A DNA stretch of 64,000 nt from Trichostrongylus colubriformis (taxonomy: Eukaryota > Nematoda > Chromadorea > Rhabditida > Trichostrongylidae). The stretch is taken from assembly GCA_963978905.1 (NCBI GenBank), contig OZ022256.1, positions 37,868,001 through 37,932,000 of the forward strand, read 5' to 3'. Shown piece after piece: positions 56,401 through 64,000 of the stretch. How positions within the stretch are numbered: position 1 is the stretch's first letter; each line of letters opens with the position of its first letter. Both the position numbers and the translations under genes were made by a program. The notes under the pieces were generated by a model. It made no database searches. It was not told where the DNA came from and saw only the letters and a list, made by a program, of their open reading frames with translations.

Positions 56401-56702
56401 CGTCGGAGACGGCAGAGCCCGGTGTGCGGGGTACTGAGGCTGTTTTTCTGCTGGTTGAGCGTTTGTTCCCTGGTGTCCTGACGAAGCGTTGCCAGCGCGT
56501 CCGCAGGCCCCTTCCTCAACCATCGAAACAGAGGGAAGGGGGGGGGGGGTCCACTCTTGGCTAGGACTTTACTCCTTCTCAGCATGGCTGAACCTGCCAG
56601 GAGCATTTGCCGAAGCAAAAGACTCCCGCTGTGCATCGCTGTCCAGTCCCATTGCCACCCACTCGCCACGATGAGCCGTCGGACCGTCGAGGGGACCGTT
56701 TC
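53440..56702 (-). mobile_element. Near full-length RTE retrotransposon with 10-bp target duplication
   Basis: 3,263 bp on the minus strand, flanked by ATGTAATATA on both sides (53430-53439 and 56703-56712). The 3' end reads ...CATCTAAGTATCTAAGTAAGTAT, the short TAAG-type tail usual for RTE, not poly(A). The body holds an apurinic-type endonuclease and a reverse transcriptase in the order of RTE (next entry). It sits inside the 3' region of the Helitron, so it is younger than that. Confidence 0.93.
53468..56300 (-). pseudogene. RTE endonuclease-reverse transcriptase polyprotein, lightly broken
   Basis: One ORF interrupted by three stops and about three frameshifts. From the N-terminus: [20 protein letters not shown] (shift near 56225), [51 protein letters not shown] at 55644-55646 where relatives have Trp, CCEADHRLLRAKI (endonuclease end), SMKSGTAPGPDKISADLL, TGA at 54828-54830 again at an expected Trp, HKKGDRDDLRNYRPISLL, a shift near 54697, LTFVDYEKAFDSVE, GVRQGDTISPELFTAAL, FADDIVIFS (intact RT catalytic box), a shift near 53805, TAA at 53750-53752, HRWAGHIMRREDDRWTRRTV, then PRGRPPKRW and the final stop near 53468. 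With so few lesions it is a recent insertion, well preserved compared with copies A and B. Confidence 0.92.
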
Positions 56703-56739
56703 ATGTAATATATACTACTGATATTCATCACAAAAATGT

Positions 56740-57500
56740 GCACTCGTGTTTTAGCGATTTTTTGAAGGCGTTCCATAAACACACAGCTGAGTAAAGGATA
56801 TCCCATGCCGTTGCTAAAATTAGACAGCTTGATTCTCGTCAGAAGATTGGAGCATTTTTTGAGGCGTTCCATAGCACACGCAAATGAGTATATCCATGCC
56901 ATTGCTGAAATAGAGCTTGATTTCAACTAGAAGATCTTAGAGATCAATAGGGATCTCTATCTCACCTTTGGTGAAAAGACGCTGACATTCATTCTCGAAG
57001 TATTAATTTTTTTACACAACAATGCAATATTCACTCAGGTTTTCAAGATTTTTCTTAAAACTCGTTGCATATCACACACAAATGATGAGTAAAGATGCAT
57101 GTCTGCTGAAATTGGATAGTAGCTTGATTTTGATTAGAAGATTTTAGAAATCGATAGAGGGCCCATGTTACCTTTAGGAGAAAAATTCCGTCATTGATTC
57201 TCGAAATATTACCTTTTTTACATAGCAATGCAATATACACTCGTATTTGAATGATTTTGAAGGCGTTCCGAAACACATGCTTGATGTTTTGAAAGCGTTC
57301 CATAGCACACACAAATGAATAGTAGTGCTCCATGCCACTGCTAAAATTGCATAGCTTGACTGTAATAAGATTTCAGAAATCAACAAAAATCCCATCTCAC
57401 CTTTGGGAGAAAAAATGGTTAACAACACAAGAGTGTAATTCACAATGGTGTCCTGAACATTTTTTTTGAAGACGTTTCGTGGTACACGCAATTAAGTAGA
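56740..57500. repeat. Diverged tandem repeats in the Helitron 3' region
   Basis: A motif GATTTTTTGAAGGCGTTCCATA(G)CACAC recurs near 56750, 56855, 57050 (weak), 57262, 57288 and 57468. It is followed in most units by CCATGCC-TGCTAAAATT, AGCTTGATT, AGAAGATTT-AGAAATC and ATCTCACCTTTGG-GAAAA. Units are about 100-230 bp, diverged. They lie just past the end of the Helitron coding region. Confidence 0.75.
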
Positions 57501-57589
57501 GGATAGTGGCTCCTGTGATAAAACTTTAATGAAACATTATCAGATTCCAAGGAGTAAAGAGGAGCCTGCTGTTACCTTTGGACGAGTGA

Positions 57590-58276
57590 TATGGCCCTGG
57601 TTGCATCATAGTAAGACTTCGTTGAACATGATATTTTTGATTATGTTTAAAGGTGAGTAGTTTTTGGTTCCACTGGGAGTCTTCGCATGGGATAAAGCAA
57701 CGTGTACTTGCCCTAAGGAGAAATATCTGGTAAGTGCACATCTACTTTTTCGGAATACTGTGCCTTGTTAATTTTCATGGCGAACGCAATCCGCACAGGG
57801 AATTGACGCTCACCAAGTTGAAAGGGAGCTCTGCTGCCCCAATAATTATCAAATGAACCTGCAGCCCGGAGTTAAACGTCCTAGTTCTTCCTCTTTCAGC
57901 CTTGTACCGTTGCAGAGCCCACTGGCCACATCAAGGTTTCTTACGAGCATAACAATCGCTCCTCTCTTGAGACGTAACCCATGTGATGCCACTCCTGTGG
58001 AAGTCAAAGAATCCAAGTAATCTTGTTGGAAGAATGCTCATATTGTCCTTCGGGATAAATAGCTTCATCAATGCTCTTGTACGTGCGCACGTCTTCAGGC
58101 CTTTCCACAATGAGACGGTCGAAAGCAACGTCGGTGAGACGTTGTACGTGTGAGTTCTTTGGCGCTAGAATAGCACACTCGCACAATTCCGACGTTCTAT
58201 TGGGGTGAGTGTATACGAAGATTTTTGGGAGAGGACTTGTGAACGAAGGCTTGAACGAAGCCTTCTCTTTGGCCAT
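57590..58276 (-). pseudogene. Helitron helicase, C-terminal part
   Basis: CAILAPKNSHVQRLTDVAFD opens this part, then VRTYKSIDEAIYPEGQYE. After shifts come GAIVMLVRNLDVASGLCNGT and RLKEEELG, then FPVRIAFAMKINKAQ (SF1 motif V/VI region; relatives have FAMTINKSQGQT), GQVHVALSHAKTPSGTKNY (motif VI GQLYVALSRV in relatives) and NIIKNIMFNEVLL. The Arg finger equivalent (LSRV) reads LSHA, so function is lost besides the frame breaks. Confidence 0.85.
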
Positions 58277-58360
58277 GTTCGATGACTAGCAAAACCTAAC
58301 GGAAATCACCATCGGCAGTCGTAACCTTTCCCCTGAACGGTTGATTATTTTGCATGATAC

Positions 58361-58870
58361 CTACAGGAGAAAGTCGACTGCTTCCAGAGCAGCTTTCGGT
58401 GTCATGGAAATTTTATCCCATATTATAATATCTGCTGATGTCAACTCTCTAGCCTCCTTCTGATGACGTTTCATGGAAGCAGTTGGATTCGAGTCCGCAG
58501 GGTTTAATTTGAAAAGAAAGTTAGCTGTTTGCTCTTTTGGCAGGAAATTCGCAGCTATTCCCGTCCAGGCACCGCAAGCAACTTGACGCCCCTTTCCAAC
58601 AGCCTTATCATAGACAGTATTGTATGAGTAGGTTTGTCCACTTCCTCCAGGACAGTCGATGAAAATGCATCGATTTTGAGATCTGTCTAAAGCGTCCATG
58701 ATATCGTCCACGGCAGCTTTTCGGTTGACATTGAAACTTTCATATCTAAGTAGGCCATTTCTTCCATGTTCATCATAATCTATCGCCACAGATGGTGCAA
58801 CGGGACGTTCAGCAACAAGAGGAAAAACCATTTCTTCGAGGTTTTTGCCTATGAGGGCCATTCGGTCCAC
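58361..58870 (-). pseudogene. Helitron helicase, N-terminal part (Walker A/B)
   Basis: A 169-codon open stretch with FIDCPGGSGQTYSYNTVYDK as Walker A; the invariant Lys of GGSGKT is Gln, so ATP binding would fail. Then CGAWTGIAANFLPKEQTANF, FKLNPADSNPTASMKRHQKE, and ADIIIWDKISMTPKAALEAV as Walker B, where WDE is changed to WDK. Both key residues of the PIF1-like ATPase are lost although the frame is open. It continues with 58276-57590 after a break. Confidence 0.9.
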
Positions 58871-58879
58871 ACCGTCGAA

Positions 58880-60010
58880 GTATGCAAACGCGATTGCGAG
58901 TTCACGGTTGAATCACTGATGTATAGTCATTCGACATTGCATGTGCAAAATCGTTCCACAAATCCTGAGCCTGAACAACGCCGGAAAAGCAGTGCAAACA
59001 GAAAAGCAAGTTTCTCATGCAAGCTGCTGATTGGTACTGAGCTCCTTCCTCTTAACCTTGCCGGTACGTTTAGCCGCCTCTGCAAAGATGTTAAAAGTTG
59101 CCGTCTACAGTATGTAGGTCTTCGAACAAAATTTTTCCTTTGGTATTTATCAAGGGGGTTCGAGGCAGTAACGCTTGCTGTCCCGACGTATATTCTACCG
59201 ATATTTTTTCCATCCCGTGTTCTCGGTAATCAACCATGACGTTGCGTAAAGGTGAAATACTCAGTAAATCGGTAGTAGTATCTCGAGAGTTTATGAGAGC
59301 ATCAGGGCGTGAGCTATCACCAGTTTGAGCATGCTGCCTGTTGAGCTGGAGGTAGGCTGTAAGTGTAGTAGAAGACTAGCGAGCGTAATCAAGGTACTCA
59401 CGCTCGCGCTCCTGTAGAAAATGCACCGTCTCAAAGTCAGACAGGTGACAGCTAATCTGTAGATCATGTGCGACTTGTCCTGCACTGCGAAGCCGAAAAT
59501 TCTATACATGCTCTGTGGAGCGCACCCATAAACAGTATCCTGGCTAATTTCAACGACATTTGCACTTTCGTCTGCACTTCGATCACTTTCGATGTTGATT
59601 CGAGGGCGACCTGGTCCTTTGTAGATCTACTTGTGAAGATATTTCACATATGATACCATGCTACAGATCACCAAGCTTACGTGGCAGTCATACTTCATCA
59701 GAAGATATGGATTTGATGGTACCATCCACTGGTCGTGGTAAAGCACTCCTCAATTTCAGCAGGATGAGGGTCTCGACGATAGTTTGGGTAACCATCTACG
59801 TCCACTGAAGTCCTTTCTCGCATTCGTTTAGGGAAACGCCTCGAACAGGTTTCACTCCGAGTGCAAGGCAAGTCTATCTGCTCGCATCGTCGGTGAATCA
59901 TATAAGACGTCACACAGCATGGACACGGGGTTTCTCAACAGAATTAGGAATTTTTGCACAAAGTGATCGATCGACTTTTTCTGCTGTCCTTACTTTCCAA
60001 TTATCCTTCA
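58880..60010 (-). pseudogene. Helitron Rep-helicase linker region, decayed
   Basis: The minus strand has RTAEKVDRSLCAKIP, SVEKPRVHAV, RERTSVDVDGYPNYRRDPHP (VDVDGYPxYRRR in relatives), then PQSMYRIFGFAVQDKSHMIY and RLAVTCLTLR..., RTRDGKNIGRIYVGTASVTA and DKYQRKNF. These are the segments between the Rep catalytic site and the helicase in animal Helitrons. Several shifts and stops. Confidence 0.8.
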
Positions 60011-60262
60011 TTATACAGGGTGGCTGAAAAGTATAGGACGCCTTTCTATGTATAAACTCCAAGGTAGGGATCATATAGACAATGCGAGTTGATTAAATGA
60101 TAAAATACAACCACACGATCGCCATATCACAGAAGGTGCTCGAAGTTTGATCCTTCTGTTTTGTCGCAGGCCTTCAAACGCTCGACGACAGAACATCAGT
60201 GCGCCGCAGGTAAACGACGTCGATCGTTCCAAGCCTTCCAAAGAGCCAATTTCAGAGCACGC
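60010..60262 (-). mobile_element. Tc1/mariner-type fragment inserted in the Helitron Rep region
   Basis: ACAGGGTGGCTGAAAAGTATAGGACGCC, preceded by TAT, looks like a terminal repeat at the left end. On the minus strand the inside encodes ALKLALWKAWNDRRRLPAAH, then VVERLKACDKTEGSNFEHLL-stop, resembling the C-terminal end of IS630/Tc1-type transposases (…RLKxVVxxxGGxFEHLL). Helitron Rep sequence resumes on either side. Only the 3' end of the element is present. Confidence 0.6.
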
Positions 60263-61726
60263 ATAAGGCGTAGAAGTGGCCCGCGATCTTGTTCTCCAAA
60301 AATCCCCACACAGAATTAGCATGTGACAATGTGGAAGTACTCGCTTCTAGAACTCGACTACGTACACATAGCCGTGCACACTCCATGAATATGTCTCTCG
60401 AAGATATCGGCACAAAGCTCTTGCATCTTAGCATTGAAAACCCGCGCCACCCAGCCAGGACGATCTGATGCCGTCTGACCACTGTACGGATTTTCTTAAA
60501 TCTCTTTCCAGCGAGTATTACATGTTATAGTCAGAAAATATGTAGGCTTCCCGTCACGTGCTACTATCGCCATGGCGTCTTTGAGGGTTTGTTGCATTGA
60601 ACGTGAGTTATCAAGGTGAGATGATGACAACACTATGCGATTTCCTGGTGGACCGATGTTGTCTTCACAGGCAAGGTTATCCTGCAGCCCTCTATATATA
60701 GCAGCACGCAATCACAGTTGATTGCTTCTCTGAAAGTTGATGCGGCTCTGTTCAATTTTTACGTGAGCGTCGACAGTGAACAGCTGAAAAAGTTTTCCAG
60801 CACGCAGAGTGGGTTAGAAGTTTCGCGCACAGATAATAAGTACATGTAATACTCTTCCTGCGTAATGCGACCACCCATGTCATTGATCACTCCTGGCTCC
60901 CACCCACCTTCCCCACTTGGAAAGAAAAGGGGATAGGTGAGGGGATCGCATATTTTGTCTATGTCTCCGATGTTTCGAAGCTGTTTTCCTGGAGCATTCC
61001 AAAGATGGACAGCGAAGCCCCTTGTAGCTGTTACGTCGTTGTCCTCTCCACGTAAACAACCGCAACTTCATTGACCGTGAAAAGATCGTACCGTAGACGT
61101 CTCAGTCCTGCACTCTTCGAAAATCATCCGGATGTTAAATGGGGCTCGGTTTTCGCGCGCTGCCGCTGCAAGCCCTGCTTGTTCCACTCCGCTCATCATT
61201 TTGAACGATTGAGCGAATACATTGATGCGCAACAACAATTCTCTGAGGAAAAGCATCAGTCGCGAATCAAATTCAGCATTTCTCGGATCGCCAGACCGTT
61301 GGCCTGCAACCATTGCTGTATCGAAAATGCAGGTTTGTCCGTATTGACGCTGCTGTCCTTCTCTGCGTGGAGGGGACCCACACGATGATATATTCGTCCA
61401 TGTAGAACGGTATGGACCACCTCTTGTAATGTTTACATGTGCTCCCATTGACGCCATCGCTAGAGCAGAGCTCGAAGTTATGATATTTTCTATGAAGTTT
61501 CTTCCGACTCTTGCTGCCCTTCGGCATCCGTAGGGTTATGAATGGACAGCCTTCGTAAATCCAGGGAAATGTTTGAAGTAGTTCTAGTTGAACCGGCCCA
61601 AATCGCTCTGTGCTGTGGCTTGACTTCACAACAAGAGTGGAGTGCGCCACAGTGTTGACATCTGTGGCACAATCGGCCAAGGTTGCTAGATACCGCAACG
61701 CAACCACCTAGAGCTATTTCAAGCAT
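60252..61726 (-). pseudogene. Helitron N domain and Rep, decayed
   Basis: Minus strand, N to C: CHRCQHCGALHSCCE (zinc-finger-like), SSALAMASMGAHVNI with GGPYRSTWTNISS, EGQQRQYGQTCIFDTAMVA, NVFAQSFKMMSGVEQAG (Helitron-like N domain), KICDPLTYPLFFPSGEGGWE with VINDMGGRITQEEYYMYLL in another frame, NRIVLSSSHLDNSRSMQQTL, DAMAIVARDGKPTYFLTITC, FNAKMQELC-like, and FMECARLCVRSRVLEAS. The segment GFLENKIAGHFYALCVL occupies the place of the Rep HUH motif (GLPHFHALL in relatives); the second His is Tyr. Frameshifts separate most blocks. Confidence 0.85.
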
Positions 61727-61839
61727 TCTAGAAGAGAGACTGCGCCGTCTTCCATGACGCTCAGCTTTGGTTGTTAGTCAAACGCGTCTTTCTTCGACGT
61801 CTAGATCTGTGCGGCTTCGCCGTTGGCGGATTGCATCGT

Positions 61840-62050
61840 CTTTTTGTCGTGCAACTAGTTCCTGACTGGTCTCTCTTTCTCATAGCTTCCGATGACGATC
61901 TGATTCTTTCTGGTGTCGTGCGGCCCTCCCCTGACTGGTATCTCTTTCTCGTAGCTGCCGATGACGCTCCGAATCTTCAGGGAGTCGTGCAGCCCATTCC
62001 TGACTGGTCTATCTCACTCGACCTCGCTGATGACGTAATCTATCCGCGTG
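61840..62050. repeat. Three ~66-bp tandem repeats in the Helitron N-terminal region
   Basis: TTCCTGACTGGTCTCTCTTTCTC-TAGCTTCCGATGACGATCTGA...TCGTGC and two following versions at about 61925 and 61994. Read on the minus strand they give repeated ...RKRDQSG-type basic segments, as in the low-complexity N-terminus of many animal Helitrons. Confidence 0.7.
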
Positions 62051-62204
62051 CGAGCGAGTAGCTCTTTCCTGCGAGGATTCTCTTTGACGTCTACTCCTCT
62101 GACGCTCTGCATCACTGACATGAACTCTAAGTCGCCCTCTACTTTGCGGCCTCATTTCTTGGACATTGCCTGAAACAAAACTCTGAATATCCACATACAT
62201 GAGG

Positions 62205-62297
62205 TGTGTATACATTGGAACGAATGACCTCCTTCGCACTCCATATGCGAACGCTTAATTATTTCCTCGCACCTCTTGTGCGAGAAAGTAGTTATCA
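62205..62297 (+). repeat. Inverted repeat partner of 63045-63142
   Basis: GGTGTGTATACATTGGAACGAATGACCTCCTTC...CCTCGCACCTCTTGTGCGAGAAAGTAGTTA is found inverted at 63045-63142 with few differences. Each arm also contains its own small palindrome (CTCGCAC-TGTGCGAG). The pair encloses about 750 bp. Confidence 0.75.
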
Positions 62298-62680
62298 AGC
62301 AGAGGTCAGCTATAGACCGATTAATTCCATTAACTGAGTGTAATGTCCATAGAGTAAAAACAGTATGGGTGAAATTCCGATCAAATGATTTTTCCGAAAA
62401 AAAAAAGTTGGTTTGATGGTGCAAGGGTAACCACTCAGACACTGGTGATTGGGATTGGGATGGTGATTCTGCACTATTTCCAGAAGTCATAGCAAATTTT
62501 AAAAAAAAAGTTGGAATAATGAATAAATAATAAGTGAGTGGAATGAATTAACGGAAATAAAACCTACTTGTTGAATTAACAAAGCGCAAATGCTAACCAA
62601 CCTTACCATATAACTGCATATTATTAATAACTCGATGAAATGTTATAGAATGCCCGTAAAGGAAACATATAGGAGAATAC

Positions 62681-62806
62681 AATCCATTTCCCGACGGCTG
62701 GCAGGGCGAGGCCTACGGACTTGGATGAACGTGTATCGATCTCTCTCACCCCGCCACACACTCTCATCCAAGTCTGTAGGCCACGCCCTGCCAGCCTTCG
62801 GGAACT
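62681..62806. repeat. Hairpin between the inverted repeats
   Basis: CCCGACGGCTGGCAGGGCGAGGCCTACGGACTTGGATGA pairs with TCATCCAAGTCTGTAGGCCACGCCCTGCCAGCCTTCGGG around a ~30-base loop. The short open frames here on both strands are mirror images of the arms. Confidence 0.8.
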
Positions 62807-63044
62807 GGACTGTAGTTGTATCTTCACACTTTTAATATGATATGGTCACAAGCTAAATTTGGTAGTTGTTTTTTCTGATACATACAAATACGTTACTGAT
62901 AAGCTTATATGATTTGTCAGCAAATCAGAAGTCCGTTTTGTTTTCTGCAACCTATTACATTTTACAAATGTAATAAGTGTTTTGGTTTCTTACACCCAGT
63001 CAATGAAGTTAAGCGGTCCATAGGTGACCTCTGCTAGTTAACTA

Positions 63045-63142
63045 CTTTCTCGCACATGAGGTGCGAGGAAGTAGTTAACTTCCGCACATGGGTGTGAAGG
63101 AGATCATTCGTACCAATGTATACACACCCCATATACATGTGA
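63045..63142 (-). repeat. Inverted repeat partner of 62205-62297
   Basis: See partner. Reads TAACTACTTTCTCGCACATGAGGTGCGAGGAAGTAGTTAACTTCCGCACATGGGTGTGAAGGAGATCATTCG then TACCAATGTATACACACC. Confidence 0.75.
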
Positions 63143-64000
63143 CATGTGGGATACGCTGTTACAAAATGGATGTGGTGAATCCGATGACAAAGCCCCCTGA
63201 GTAAAAAATATTGTCTAAAGAGGCTGGTGCAGCGGAGCCGTGGGCGAACAGAAACATGACCAAAATGACGAAAGGAGTTTGGAGCTATACTCACTCAGAT
63301 GTGACTAAGCGAAACTGATGAAGGAAGGAAATTTCTGGAAAAAGTATCGTAGAGAAACTCAAGAAAGGAATAAGGTGTGATAGAAGGAAAATTACCTGGT
63401 GTTGCATTATCGCCTCCAGTCAAAGGGCTCCCCCTCCCCTCCCCCCCCCCCACGATCATCCCTTCTTCGCGATGCTACATCCCGCCTTCATCTGTCTCCT
63501 CCACTTTGGCTTTGTGATTCAGCATCCTGATCCATATGGGAATCTGAAATGATCGTTCAGACTTTCGAACATATTAAAAAGGCACTGGATGGCAAGAAGA
63601 GCAGTACCACCGCTCACTTTGCTTGTCAAGCTTTTTACACTGAAAATTTTGAGTGTAGGTAAGAGCGGTGTTTTCTAGGTATTTTACCCGGCATGCGCTG
63701 CCCATTAAGTTCTACTCAAACAAAAATTGCAATTGGTCTAGACAATAAATTTGGTATATGAACTTATCTTTCGACCAGTGACAGTTTCCAAGAAACAGCC
63801 AAGTTTATTGCAATAGAAAACATGAGAAGTAACTTGCAAAAAAGAGGAGATGGGATTGGGACAAATTCCACAAGCTGTACGGTTACAATTCTGCAAGTAC
63901 CTCACCTTCGCTTTACTGGCAGATTATCCGACCAACGAATGTTTTGCTGCCTAAGTTTACATCACGTTCGAGTTTCAATTGAATCGTGGAAAATCCCTTT
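63143..64000. other. No gene recognised
   Basis: Right end of the window; contains a C-run at about 63430-63452. No exon, repeat end or RNA gene supported. Confidence 0.4.

Larger units (their letters stand above)
57590..62160 (-). mobile_element. Decayed Helitron (Rep-helicase rolling-circle transposon)
   Basis: The minus strand preserves, in order, an Arg/Gln-rich N-terminal region, a Helitron-like N domain, Rep remains, and a PIF1-type helicase down to about 57600, all in broken frames. It is interrupted by a mariner-type fragment (60010-60262), and the 3' region by the RTE. The 5' TC and 3' CTRR termini cannot be placed with confidence. Confidence 0.88.

Noticed and set aside
53736..56570. 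Plus-strand open frames opposite the RTE
   Set aside because: They are antisense shadows of the minus-strand RTE polyprotein.

Overview
The window looks like repeat-rich nuclear DNA of a parasitic nematode, most likely a strongylid or hookworm-type worm. The evidence is short exons split by GT-AG introns with TTTTCAG-like acceptors, a splice acceptor directly before the ATG of one gene (trans-splicing style), AATAAA signals close to stops, and many decayed RTE, CR1-like, mariner, Helitron and foldback elements. The species call is an inference. No bacterial operon, rRNA or CRISPR array is present.

Host genes. (1) Two TMEM144-family membrane protein genes lie back to back. A partial minus-strand copy (1727-2383) has its later exons off the left edge or lost. 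A complete plus-strand copy (10500-17422) has nine exons that join in phase to 341 codons plus stop. (2) A minus-strand gene of unknown function at 19546-21522 has six recognisable 3' exons. (3) A two-exon gene at 25851-26222 (minus) encodes a predicted secreted Gly/Tyr-rich peptide of 45 residues. (4) A nucleoredoxin/tryparedoxin-like gene spans 31700-47030 (minus). Its six small exons encode only 150 residues, and its introns hold most of the mobile DNA between 32 and 47 kb. (5) A weaker set of minus-strand exons lies at 49501-53022.

Mobile DNA. 1-4.7 kb: a TA-flanked foldback element, a mariner relic and a TAA-flanked foldback element. 6.5-10.1 kb: two GGCCGCGTT foldback elements and an RTE tail. 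11-17 kb: TMEM144 introns with several foldbacks. 21.6-25.8 kb: a deleted mariner and a decayed RTE. 26.6-29.3 kb: another GGCCGCGTT element and a mariner-like relic. 32-47 kb: foldbacks, RTE, CR1-like LINE and a second deleted mariner, all within nucleoredoxin introns. 50.9-52.0 kb: a further TA-flanked foldback. 53.4-62.2 kb: an eroded minus-strand Helitron whose 3' region was entered by a near full-length RTE with a 10-bp target duplication. 62.2-63.2 kb: inverted repeats.

The most unusual pattern is a family of long foldback elements with 3-bp TAA target duplications. Each of the three copies carries a tRNA-like segment with Pol III box-like motifs followed by a T run. Long inverted-repeat elements recur through the window, many inside introns, so host pre-mRNAs here should contain several long hairpins.
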